From Natronorubrum thiooxidans (GTDB taxonomy: Archaea; Halobacteriota; Halobacteria; Halobacteriales; Natrialbaceae), in contig NZ_FTNR01000002.1 in the NCBI RefSeq assembly GCF_900156475.1, positions 186,001-250,000 on the forward strand: a DNA stretch of 64,000 nt, in the 5' to 3' direction. Below the pieces are notes generated by a model, which saw nothing but the letters and a program-made list of their open reading frames with translations, was not told the DNA's origin and did no database searches. The position numbers and the translations under genes are program-made. This document shows, in pieces, positions 15,146 to 23,383 of this stretch; within the stretch, counting starts at the first letter, position 1, and every line of letters begins with the position of its first letter.

Positions 15146-17341
15146 ATGGTTGCAGACGCTGGGGACAAAAAGTTGTCGTCACTTCCCTTTCCGGCGATCG
15201 TCGGGCAAGCGGAGCTCAAACGCGTGTTGCTCGCCGTCGCGGCCAACGACGGGCTCGACGGCGCACTTATCAGTGGCGAGAAGGGGACCGCGAAGTCGAC
15301 CGCCGTCCGGGGACTGGTCGATCTGCTTCCCAAACAGCGAGCCGTTGCCGACTGCTCCTACGGTTGTTCGCCCGACGACCCAAGCCAGCAGTGTGCGGAC
15401 TGTCGCGAGCGCGACCCCGCGGACCTGCCGGTCGAGACGCGACCGGTCCCGCTCGTGACCCTCCCGCTCGGAGCGACCCGCGACCGTGTCGTCGGCACGC
15501 TCTCGGTCGAGGACGCACTGGCCGGCGAGGCCGACTTCGACCCCGGCCTGCTGGCCCGTGCGAATCGCGGCATTCTCTACGTCGACGAAGTGAACTTACT
15601 CGACGACCACCTCGTGGACGTCATCCTCGATGCGGCGGCGAGCGGCGTCAACACCGTCGAACGCGACGGAATCAGCCGCTCCCATCCCGCCGAGTTCACC
15701 CTCATCGGGACGATGAACCCCGAAGAAGGCGACCTTCGACCCCAGCTCCGGGATCGCTTCGCCCTCCAGGCGACCGTCGAGGGCTGTCGGGACCTCGAGG
15801 ACCGCGTCGAGATCATCGACCGAGCACTCGGAGACGGCGGCGACGACGATCCGATGGCGTACGCCGACGCGGTCGATGCGCGTCGCGAGGAGCTTGCCAC
15901 GGCCCGCGATCGGCTCTCGAGCGTGACGCTTCCGGCCGAGTTCAAAACGGAGATCGCCGGGCTCTGTCTCGAGGCCGGCGTCGACGGCCACCGTGGCGAC
16001 GTCGCAACGGCCCGAGCTGCAAAGACGATCGCCGCACTCGAGGGGCGAACGGCGGTCATCGAGTCGGACGTCTCCGAAGCCGCCCGCTACGCGCTGCCCC
16101 ACCGCCTGCGGAGCACGCCGTTCGAAGACGAACCGGAACTCGAGGATGTCCTCGAGGATCGGTTCGAGGAGGGGGAGCCGGATGAGGGTGATGGCGAGGC
16201 TGACGACGCCGGCGACGAGAGCGATTCGGAGGCCGACGGGGACGGTGAGACGGGAAACGAGTCCGGCGGCAAGGATCGTAACGACGGCCGCGACGACACT
16301 GATTCAGGACCAGAGAAGGGACGCGATGGCGGTGATGACTCGAGCGACGGCCCCGACGGCGCTGGTGACGATGGCCGCTCCGACGACAATGGCGGCGCAG
16401 CCGGAGGTGATCCGTCACCCGCTGACTCCGGTCCTGACGAAGGTGGCGACGGCGACGAGACTGACGACTCGAGTGAGCAGGAGGGGGAGGACGGCGACAG
16501 CGAGGACGAGGCCCAGCCGCTGGTTCCCGGCCAGCAGCGCGCCGAGATAGCCGATGTCGGCGAGGCTCGAGCACCCGACCTCGAGTCGCCGGACGTCAAG
16601 CGCCGGGCCGCGACGGACGCGGGTGGCTCACGCGCGAGCACGACGCCGAGCGTCGGTAATCGCGGGGCTCGCGTCCGAACCGAACCCGCCTCAGGCGAGG
16701 GATCTATCGACGCGGCGGCGTCGGTCCGGTCGGCCGCTGCTCGCGGGAGCGCGCGCGTCGAGAAGGATGACCTCCGGCAGTCGGTTCGAGCCGGCGAGAC
16801 GTCGGTGACGATCGTCTTCGCCGTCGACGCCAGCGCCTCGATGCGACCCGCGATGGAGACCGCCAAAGGCGTCGTTCTCGAACTGCTGCGGGACAGCTAC
16901 CAGCAGCGCGATCAGGTCGCATTCGTCGCCTTCGCGGGCGACGACGCCGAAGTTCTCCTGCCCCCAACCGACAGCGTCTCGCTCGCCGCGCGCCATCTGA
17001 AAGAACTCCCGTCAGGGGATCGCACGCCGCTTCCCGCCGGGCTCGAGACCTCGAGACGGGTACTCGAGCGCGCGGAGACGGACGCCTCTGTCGTCGTGCT
17101 CGTGACGGACGGGCGGGCAAACGTCGCCGACGGGAGTCCGACGGCGGCGACACGACGGGCTGCACGCGGGCTCGCGGCCGACGAAGCGACGGTGATCGTC
17201 GTCGACGCCGGCGACGACAACCGGGCTGGCCTCTCGGAACTGGTCGCAGCGGAAACGGACGGCGAACTGGTCGATCTCGAGTCGCTGTCGCTCGAGACGG
17301 TTCGGACGGCGGCAAACCGGGCCGCTGCGGACGAGTCGTAG
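15146..17341 (+). CDS. chlID: ChlID-type AAA+/VWA chelatase subunit
   Basis: 731 residues, a fusion of the I and D subunits of magnesium/cobalt chelatases. N-terminal AAA+ domain: PFPAIVGQAELKRVLL at about 14-29, a variant Walker A SGEKGTAKST at about 43-52, Walker B GILYVDEVNLLDD, and sensor-1 GTMNPEEGDLRPQL. Residues roughly 335-460 are an extremely acidic Asp/Glu/Gly/Ser linker. The C-terminal VWA domain has the MIDAS DASASMRPAMETAK followed by VLVTDGRANV. It probably drives ATP-dependent metal insertion with CobN encoded divergently. Cysteines in SYGCSPDDPSQQCADC (near 72-87) could form a small metal site. Start supported by the TATA box 27 nt upstream. Confidence 0.93.
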   Translation: MVADAGDKKLSSLPFPAIVGQAELKRVLLAVAANDGLDGALISGEKGTAKSTAVRGLVDLLPKQRAVADCSYGCSPDDPSQQCADCRERDPADLPVETRPVPLVTLPLGATRDRVVGTLSVEDALAGEADFDPGLLARANRGILYVDEVNLLDDHLVDVILDAAASGVNTVERDGISRSHPAEFTLIGTMNPEEGDLRPQLRDRFALQATVEGCRDLEDRVEIIDRALGDGGDDDPMAYADAVDARREELATARDRLSSVTLPAEFKTEIAGLCLEAGVDGHRGDVATARAAKTIAALEGRTAVIESDVSEAARYALPHRLRSTPFEDEPELEDVLEDRFEEGEPDEGDGEADDAGDESDSEADGDGETGNESGGKDRNDGRDDTDSGPEKGRDGGDDSSDGPDGAGDDGRSDDNGGAAGGDPSPADSGPDEGGDGDETDDSSEQEGEDGDSEDEAQPLVPGQQRAEIADVGEARAPDLESPDVKRRAATDAGGSRASTTPSVGNRGARVRTEPASGEGSIDAAASVRSAAARGSARVEKDDLRQSVRAGETSVTIVFAVDASASMRPAMETAKGVVLELLRDSYQQRDQVAFVAFAGDDAEVLLPPTDSVSLAARHLKELPSGDRTPLPAGLETSRRVLERAETDASVVVLVTDGRANVADGSPTAATRRAARGLAADEATVIVVDAGDDNRAGLSELVAAETDGELVDLESLSLETVRTAANRAAADES

Positions 17342-17440
17342 CGCCACTGCGTAGTGGGTCGTGATATCGAGACACGGCGTATCCGCGCCGGTGTGGATCA
17401 ATACGTCTTTGACCCCCGTCGATCGTTATCCGACGAGTCT

Positions 17441-19063
17441 ATGACTGACGAGGGGGACAAACACGCAGACGGAGACGCTGGCGGCGGTGTCGACCGCGAC
17501 GTCAGTGACCATATCGAGTACGGGATCGATGACCGACCGCCGCTGGGTGAGTCGACGGTGCTTGGCATCCAGCACTACCTGACGATGGTCGGTGCGAACA
17601 TCGCAGTGCCGCTGATTCTGGCGAGTGCAATGGGAATGCCAGGGGACGTGACTGCACGGTTTATCGGCACCTTCTTTGTCGTTTCGGGGATCGCGACGCT
17701 GGCCCAGACGACGTTCGGGAACCGATATCCAATCGTGCAGGGTGCGCCGTTTTCGATGCTCGCGCCCGCACTGGCGATCATCGCCGTCGTCACCGCCGGC
17801 GGTGTCGGGGGCGGAAGTGACTGGCAGGCCGCGCTTCTCCAACTTCAGGGGGCGATCATCGTCGCCGCAGCCGTCCAGGTCGCGATGGGGTACTTCGGGC
17901 TGGTCGGCAAACTCCGTCGCTTTCTCTCGCCCGTCGTCATCGCCCCGACGATCGCGCTGATCGGGCTGGCGCTGTTCGACGCGCCCCAGATCACGACGGC
18001 AGACCAGAGCTGGTGGTTGCTCGGACTGACGCTCGTGCTCATCGTCCTGTTCTCGCAGTATCTCGATCTCAAACACAAGGCGTTCCGGCTGTATCCGGTT
18101 ATTCTGGCGATTGCGATCGCCTGGATCGCCGCCGCGTCCCTGTCGATCACGGACGTCCTCGGGAGCGAGCATCCAGGTCACGTGCCACTCGGTGAGGTCA
18201 CCGACACGTCGCTTCTCTTGCCAATCTACCCGTTCCAGTGGGGGACACCGGAGATCACGACCGCGTTCATCATCGGGATGTTCGCTGGCGTGCTCGCCTC
18301 GATCGTCGAGAGTATCGGCGATTACTACGCCGTCGCGAATCTGACCGGCTCCGGCGCGCCCAGCGAGAAACGGATCAACCACGGGATTGGGATGGAAGGG
18401 CTGATGAACGTTTTCTCCGGGATCATGGGGACCGGCGGCTCGACGTCGTACTCCGAAAACATCGGGGCGATCGGACTCACCGGCGTCGCCTCCCGCTACG
18501 TCGTCCAGATCGGTGCGGCCGTCATGCTCGTCGTCGGCTTTATCGGCTACTTCGGGCAACTGATCGCGACGATTCCAGATCCGATCGTCGGCGGCCTCTT
18601 CATCGCGATGTTCGCCCAGATCGTCGCCGTCGGGATCTCCAATCTCAAACACGTCGATCTCGAGTCATCGAGAAACGTCTTCGTCATCGGTTTTGCGCTG
18701 TTCGTCGGGCTGGCTATCCCCGAGTACATGGCCAACTTCGCCTCGACGCTCGAGTTCCGTGACGCCGTCGCACTCGAGGCCACGCTCGCGCCGCTGCTCG
18801 AGGCGGACGTGATCGCCGGCACCGTCGTCGCGGCATCGCTCGAAGCCGCGGTGCAGGCGTTCGTCGACACCGTATTCATCATTGGCTCGACGGGAATGGC
18901 CGTCGGCGGACTCGCAGCGCTCGTCCTCGATAATACGATTCCGGGCAGTCGTGAGGAACGCGGGCTGGCCGAGTGGGACCGACTCACCGAAGACGACACC
19001 GACTTCGAGACGTTCTGGGAGCGATGGGGCGGCGCTGACGCCGACACTGACAGCCACACCTGA
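17441..19063 (+). CDS. NCS2 family xanthine/uracil permease
   Basis: 540 residues from the ATG at 17441; an earlier in-frame start would add 29 non-homologous residues. After an acidic N-terminus of about 45 residues come roughly 12-14 membrane segments. Family marks are LGIQHYLTMVGANIAVPLIL, the QGAPFSMLAPALAII segment, FAGVLASIVESIGDYYA with the substrate-binding Glu, and the NVFSGIMGTGGSTSYSENIG segment. NCS2 proteins import nucleobases with a cation. The IVESIGDYY sequence follows the uracil/xanthine permease type. It stands as a single gene 99 bp after chlID. Confidence 0.9.
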   Translation: MTDEGDKHADGDAGGGVDRDVSDHIEYGIDDRPPLGESTVLGIQHYLTMVGANIAVPLILASAMGMPGDVTARFIGTFFVVSGIATLAQTTFGNRYPIVQGAPFSMLAPALAIIAVVTAGGVGGGSDWQAALLQLQGAIIVAAAVQVAMGYFGLVGKLRRFLSPVVIAPTIALIGLALFDAPQITTADQSWWLLGLTLVLIVLFSQYLDLKHKAFRLYPVILAIAIAWIAAASLSITDVLGSEHPGHVPLGEVTDTSLLLPIYPFQWGTPEITTAFIIGMFAGVLASIVESIGDYYAVANLTGSGAPSEKRINHGIGMEGLMNVFSGIMGTGGSTSYSENIGAIGLTGVASRYVVQIGAAVMLVVGFIGYFGQLIATIPDPIVGGLFIAMFAQIVAVGISNLKHVDLESSRNVFVIGFALFVGLAIPEYMANFASTLEFRDAVALEATLAPLLEADVIAGTVVAASLEAAVQAFVDTVFIIGSTGMAVGGLAALVLDNTIPGSREERGLAEWDRLTEDDTDFETFWERWGGADADTDSHT

Positions 19064-19116
19064 GGTCATCGACGCTCGTTTCGACCGTTTTCTCGCAGTG
19101 TATGCAACCCGTCGAC

Positions 19117-19122
19117 CTATAT
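19117..19122 (+). promoter_or_regulatory. TATA box of the alpha/beta hydrolase gene
   Basis: CTATAT centred about 28 nt before the ATG at 19148. It decides that start over the in-frame ATG at 19121, which would lie on the promoter. Confidence 0.55.
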
Positions 19123-19147
19123 GGACAGCGTCCCACTACTAATAGCA

Positions 19148-19972
19148 ATGGCAACACTTCCGCTCGAGGACGGCTCACTCTGGTATGAGACACACGGCGA
19201 CGGCCAGCCGCTGGTCTTTATTCACGGTGGCTGGATGAACGGGCAGGCTTGGGAACCTCAGGTCGAACGCTTTGCCGACGAGTACCAGGTGATCACGCTC
19301 GACGTCCGTGGCCACGGCAAAACTGGGGCGACCGAGCCGAACCAGTACTCGATCGAACTGTTTACCGACGACCTCGAGGCACTCCTGTCGCGGCTCGAGG
19401 TCGACAACCCGATTCTCTGTGGGCTCTCGCTGGGGTCGATGGTCGCCCAGGAGTATATGAACCGCCATCCCGATCACGCAGCGGGCGCGGTCCTCGGCGG
19501 TGCGGTTCGCTCGATGCCGCCGATGGACCTGCCAGCAGGGATGAAACCGTTCATGTCGCCGCTGCCGGCGCTGACGACGACGCTGTCGATGACGAGACCG
19601 GAGACGATATTTCGGTCGTTGTTGGTGTCGATTCAGGCGACGACCGGCGAGCAGTGGCTGTCGGTGGACCCGGCAGTGCGATCGTCGGCGCTGGATGCCG
19701 TCGGCGAGATCTCTCGACGCGAGTTCCGGAAGGTGTTCGGCGCGCTCTATCGGTACGAACCGGCCGATCTCTCCCACGTCGAAACGCCGACGCTCGTGAT
19801 CCACGGCGAACAAGAGGCACCGCTGGTCAAACAGCAGGGTCGACAACTCGTCTCAGAAGTCGCCGAGGGTGAGCGCCTCGAACTCTCGAACTCGGGCCAT
19901 CTCGTCAATCAGGACCGGCCTGACGCGTTCAATACCGCGACCGCGGCGTTTCTCGACCCGGCAGCGCAGTAG
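19148..19972 (+). CDS. alpha/beta hydrolase
   Basis: 274 residues. The oxyanion-hole motif FIHGGWMNGQ is at about 24-33, the LDVRGHGKT segment at 51-59, and the nucleophile elbow GLSLG places catalytic Ser at residue 94. The His partner is in SGHLVNQDRP near the C-terminus. Closest-looking relatives are 3-oxoadipate enol-lactonase or haloperoxidase-type hydrolases, but substrate cannot be inferred. No signal peptide, so cytoplasmic. Probably monocistronic. Confidence 0.9.
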   Translation: MATLPLEDGSLWYETHGDGQPLVFIHGGWMNGQAWEPQVERFADEYQVITLDVRGHGKTGATEPNQYSIELFTDDLEALLSRLEVDNPILCGLSLGSMVAQEYMNRHPDHAAGAVLGGAVRSMPPMDLPAGMKPFMSPLPALTTTLSMTRPETIFRSLLVSIQATTGEQWLSVDPAVRSSALDAVGEISRREFRKVFGALYRYEPADLSHVETPTLVIHGEQEAPLVKQQGRQLVSEVAEGERLELSNSGHLVNQDRPDAFNTATAAFLDPAAQ

Positions 19973-20115
19973 TCTCGCCCGGTCACCGAACTGAACAATC
20001 CCGTTCGAGTACCCTATACGATTTGGCAAGGAGTGGAAGACGGTCGCGTGCAAACAGCTATCATGAACCAGCCCAATGGAGTAAGCGGTACACTAGTCAC
20101 TGACCCCACAAATCT

Positions 20116-20781
20116 ATGAGCAGCAATTATCCGGAGTCCGACGCCGCCAATAGTACGACCTCATCAAACGAGCACTGGTCGAGTGTGTCGAAACACGTCG
20201 TCAACAGCTATCTCGAGGCCAACAACGCCCTTCTCGCGGCGATGGGTCTGCCCCCCTCGAGCGAGACCGAGTTCGGCACGCTCACGGCGCGAAACAGACC
20301 GGAAACCGCCGAGGAACCGATCACGGAACTCGCCTTCGGTGATGAGGCGTGGCTGATGGAGCGATCGGTTGACAGCTACGAGGACCTCGCTGTCGGCGAG
20401 TACGTTCGGTTTACCAAAACGATTGATGAGACCGACGTCTCCGCATTCGCCCACATCTCCGGTGACACCAATCGACTCCATCTGGCGGAATCGTTCGCCG
20501 AACAGACCCAGTTCGGCGGGCGAATCGCCCACGGCACGCTCGTCGCCGGAACGATCAGTGCTGCGCTGGCCCGCTTTCCCGGGCTCACGATCTATCTCTC
20601 ACAGGACCTGGAGTTCCGTGCCCCGGTCGAAATCGGTACGACCGTCACCGCCGCCTGTGAAATCGTCGAGCAACTGGGCGACACACGCTACCGGCTGCAC
20701 ACGACCGTCGAAACCGACGACGAAGTAACGGTGATCGACGGCGAGGCGGTCGTCGTAATCAAGGAGTCGCCATCGGACTGA
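20116..20781 (+). CDS. MaoC-type (R)-specific enoyl-CoA hydratase
   Basis: 221 residues. The C-terminal hot-dog domain carries the hydratase-2 motif with SGDTNRLH (Asp117 and His122 as the catalytic pair) followed by FGGRIAHGTLVAG. In haloarchaea such PhaJ-like enzymes supply (R)-3-hydroxyacyl-CoA for polyhydroxyalkanoate. The N-terminal 80 residues are an extra domain with a helical SSVSKHVVNSYLEANNALL segment, absent in short bacterial PhaJ. No pha genes are adjacent, so a role in fatty-acid turnover is equally possible. Confidence 0.88.
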   Translation: MSSNYPESDAANSTTSSNEHWSSVSKHVVNSYLEANNALLAAMGLPPSSETEFGTLTARNRPETAEEPITELAFGDEAWLMERSVDSYEDLAVGEYVRFTKTIDETDVSAFAHISGDTNRLHLAESFAEQTQFGGRIAHGTLVAGTISAALARFPGLTIYLSQDLEFRAPVEIGTTVTAACEIVEQLGDTRYRLHTTVETDDEVTVIDGEAVVVIKESPSD

Positions 20782-20854
20782 TCGCGTTTCGGCGGCCGCC
20801 CCGAAGCTCCCAAAGTACTGTGGCAGAATGGTGATCCCTGTCGATATCCTTCGT

Positions 20855-21073
20855 ATGGCCATGACCCAAGCAGAGTCCCACTCGAGAATCGTCGCGGTCT
20901 GTCGTGCCTGTGACTCGGTATACGTCTCCGAACAGCAACCCGACGGCACGATCAGGCCGATCGGTGTCTCGGATGAGTGCTCCTGTGGTGACGGCGATTT
21001 CCGTCGGATCTCCGTGCCGGACGATGCTGGCCCGACGGTGGCACACTCCGCAAACGAATCCACCGTCGAATGA
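20855..21073 (+). CDS. small zinc-ribbon-like protein
   Basis: 72 residues from the ATG at 20855 (another in-frame ATG is at 20861). The VCRACDSVYV segment gives a CxxC knuckle and ECSCGDGDF a second Cys pair, so a small zinc-binding fold is likely. It ends in an acidic, disordered-looking tail. Function unknown; small zinc-finger proteins are common regulators or chaperone-like factors in haloarchaea. It stands between the hydratase and the heme O synthase in the same orientation. Confidence 0.65.
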   Translation: MAMTQAESHSRIVAVCRACDSVYVSEQQPDGTIRPIGVSDECSCGDGDFRRISVPDDAGPTVAHSANESTVE

Positions 21074-21165
21074 CTGTCAATAGAAACCGACCGTAATCCG
21101 ATAACAGAGCGCTGAAAACGGGAATCATAAGTACACGGAGTCGTACGATCCATACGAGAATAGCT

Positions 21166-22620
21166 GTGGCAACCGAATCTTCGCCGTTCCCCCGTCCGGT
21201 CGGCACTCGACAACGATTCTCTGCACTCCTCGCAGCGACTGCACTCGGTGTGTATCTCCTGTTGATCATCGGTGCAACGACGTCGCTGACGGACGCCGCG
21301 TCGGCGTGTTCGACGTGGCCAGCCTGTCACACACCGGTCGATCCGCTGAGTCAGACGGAGCTCGCGATCGCCTGGGGGCATCGTCTCGCAGCCGTCCTCG
21401 TCGGCGTGCTCGTCGGCGTGACGGCCATTACCGCCGTCCTCGGTGACGTCTCGAGACGCGTCCGCGGAACGATCCTCGCCGGCACCGTTCTCTACGTCGT
21501 CCAGGTCGGCGTCGGCGGCGTCACGGCGATCGCTGGTCCCGCCGCGATCGCTCCGGGGCTCCACCTCGGGCTTGGACTCGTGATCTTTACGCTGATCGTC
21601 CTCGCACTCGCGTGGGATCTCGAACTCGCAACCGGCAGCAAGAACGAGACGTTCGACGCACCCGAGCCCTTCGAGCCCGACACGACGGCCGAAGACGGGA
21701 TTGCAGCCGCTGGCCGATCCCTCCCCGCTGGCGGCCTCGCTCGAGCCCGGCTCACCGCGTTTGCGTACTTCAAGATGATGAAACCGCGGCTGATGTGGCT
21801 CCTCTGTCTCGTCGCTGCCGCAGGGATGGCACTGGCTGCCGGCCCGGAGCTGACGGCCCGAACGATCGTCGCCACGCTCGCCGGCGGCGTCCTCGCAATC
21901 GGCGCGTCGGGGACCTTCAACCACGTCCTCGAGCGCGACGTCGACCAGCGGATGTCCCGGACGGCCGATCGGCCGCTGGCGACCGATCTGATTCCGGTCC
22001 GGAACGCGATGGCCTTCGGCGGACTGTTGACGGTCGCCTCGCTCGGCGTCTTCCTGACGATTAACCGACTCGCGGCCGCGTTAGGACTCGCTGCGATCGT
22101 CTTCTACAGCGTCGTCTACACGCTCTTGCTCAAACCGAACACGGTCCAGAACACGGTTCTCGGCGGCCTCGCGGGCGCACTACCAGCACTCATCGGCTGG
22201 GCGGCCGTGACGAACGAGATCGGGATGCCCGCACTCGCGCTCGCGGGCGTGATCTTCCTCTGGACGCCGGCTCATTTCTACAACCTCGCGCTGGCGTACA
22301 AGGACGACTACGCCCGTGGCGGCTTCCCGATGATGCCCGTCGTCCGGGGCGAGACGACCACCCGGAAACACATCCTCTACTACATCGCGGCGACGCTCGT
22401 CGGCACGGTTGCACTCGCCTGGATCGCCGATCTCGGCGTGCTCTATGCCGCGACGGTCGCGATATTCGGCGGGATCTTCCTCTGGACGGCCATCGTGCTC
22501 CACTTCGAGCAGACCGAGGACGCGGCGTTCCGGTCGTTCCACGCCTCCAATGCGTTCCTCGGTGCCGTGCTGGTCGCGATCCTCGTCGATGCGCTCGTGT
22601 TGACAGTGTCGCTGTTCTGA
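21166..22620 (+). CDS. ctaB: heme O synthase (protoheme IX farnesyltransferase) with CtaA-like N-terminal domain
   Basis: 484 residues from a GTG at 21166. The C-terminal 290 residues are a UbiA-family prenyltransferase: MMKPRLMWL, the Asp-rich NHVLERDVDQRMSRTADRPL motif (about 256-275) and the second motif YKDDYARGGFPMMPVV. It converts heme B to heme O. The N-terminal 150 residues have four membrane segments with ACSTWPACHTPVDP, AWGHRLAAVLVG and LHLGLG, resembling one half of heme A synthase (CtaA/Cox15) with its conserved His residues. The two parts are joined by an acidic linker at about 158-190. Supplies heme for the terminal oxidase. Confidence 0.92.
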   Translation: MATESSPFPRPVGTRQRFSALLAATALGVYLLLIIGATTSLTDAASACSTWPACHTPVDPLSQTELAIAWGHRLAAVLVGVLVGVTAITAVLGDVSRRVRGTILAGTVLYVVQVGVGGVTAIAGPAAIAPGLHLGLGLVIFTLIVLALAWDLELATGSKNETFDAPEPFEPDTTAEDGIAAAGRSLPAGGLARARLTAFAYFKMMKPRLMWLLCLVAAAGMALAAGPELTARTIVATLAGGVLAIGASGTFNHVLERDVDQRMSRTADRPLATDLIPVRNAMAFGGLLTVASLGVFLTINRLAAALGLAAIVFYSVVYTLLLKPNTVQNTVLGGLAGALPALIGWAAVTNEIGMPALALAGVIFLWTPAHFYNLALAYKDDYARGGFPMMPVVRGETTTRKHILYYIAATLVGTVALAWIADLGVLYAATVAIFGGIFLWTAIVLHFEQTEDAAFRSFHASNAFLGAVLVAILVDALVLTVSLF

Positions 22621-22711
22621 GCGCCATCGAACGGCCGGGTTACCGTTCGTGGTCTGTCTCGTCCCCACGGAACCACACCCCTAACAGTGTTGCAGCCGTA
22701 GCGTCGACCGA

Positions 22712-23356
22712 ATGCACCGCCGTTCGTTTCTCACACTGGCTGGCACGGGAGCCACCCTCTCGATCGCTGGCTGTACATCCGTCTTCGAGGCATCGCTCCC
22801 CGACGACCTCGAGGGCACGGAGCCTGATTCCGACCAGCTTCCCGCGCCGTCGATCGGCAGCGGCCCTGTCGCGATCGACGTCTACGAGGACTTCGGCTGT
22901 CCGTCCTGTCACGACTTTCAGGCCGACGTGTTCCCTGACCTCGAAAAACGACTGCTCGAGACCGACGAGGCGACGTACCGACATCGGGACTTTCCGCTGC
23001 CGGCCGATGACCAGTCGGTTGCGATGGCGAGTGTCGCTCGAGCGGTTCAGGCCGAGACGATGACGGACGACGACCCGGCCGGCGAATTCTTCACGTACAA
23101 GCGGGCGGTGATCGCAGCCGACGACTGGAGCGAGGACGCACTCGTGGATCTCGCCGCGAGCGAGGCCGACATCGACCGGAACGTCGTTGCTGATGCGCTC
23201 GAGGAGGGCACGTACTCCCCGACGCTCGTGGCCGACTGGAACCGCGGCGACGAGGCCGGCGTCGAGGGAACACCGACCGTCGTCGTCGATGGCGAGCAGG
23301 TCGAGGACCCGTTCGATCTCGAGGCGATCGTCTCGAGTGTCGAAGACGCTACGTGA
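22712..23356 (+). CDS. Tat lipoprotein with DsbA/thioredoxin-like domain
   Basis: 214 residues. The N-terminus has Arg3-Arg4, a hydrophobic stretch and the lipobox AGC with Cys21, typical of haloarchaeal Tat-exported lipoproteins. The thioredoxin-fold domain follows, with the redox motif CPSC at residues 63-66 and the cis-Pro in VEGTPTVVVDG near residue 190. It resembles DsbA/DsbG-like oxidoreductases (thioredoxin_4). It would act outside the membrane in disulfide exchange. Its position after the heme O synthase suggests a possible role in respiratory-complex maturation, which is inference. Confidence 0.92.
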   Translation: MHRRSFLTLAGTGATLSIAGCTSVFEASLPDDLEGTEPDSDQLPAPSIGSGPVAIDVYEDFGCPSCHDFQADVFPDLEKRLLETDEATYRHRDFPLPADDQSVAMASVARAVQAETMTDDDPAGEFFTYKRAVIAADDWSEDALVDLAASEADIDRNVVADALEEGTYSPTLVADWNRGDEAGVEGTPTVVVDGEQVEDPFDLEAIVSSVEDAT

Positions 23357-23383
23357 CGACGACGACGCAGACGGGCTGTGTCG

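Noticed and set aside
17426-18652. 408-residue minus-strand frame opposite the NCS2 permease
   Set aside because: Shadow frame; the plus strand encodes a clear permease with membrane segments.
20599-21924. 441-residue minus-strand frame across the hydratase and heme O synthase genes
   Set aside because: It crosses two unrelated recognisable genes on the other strand and shows no domain.
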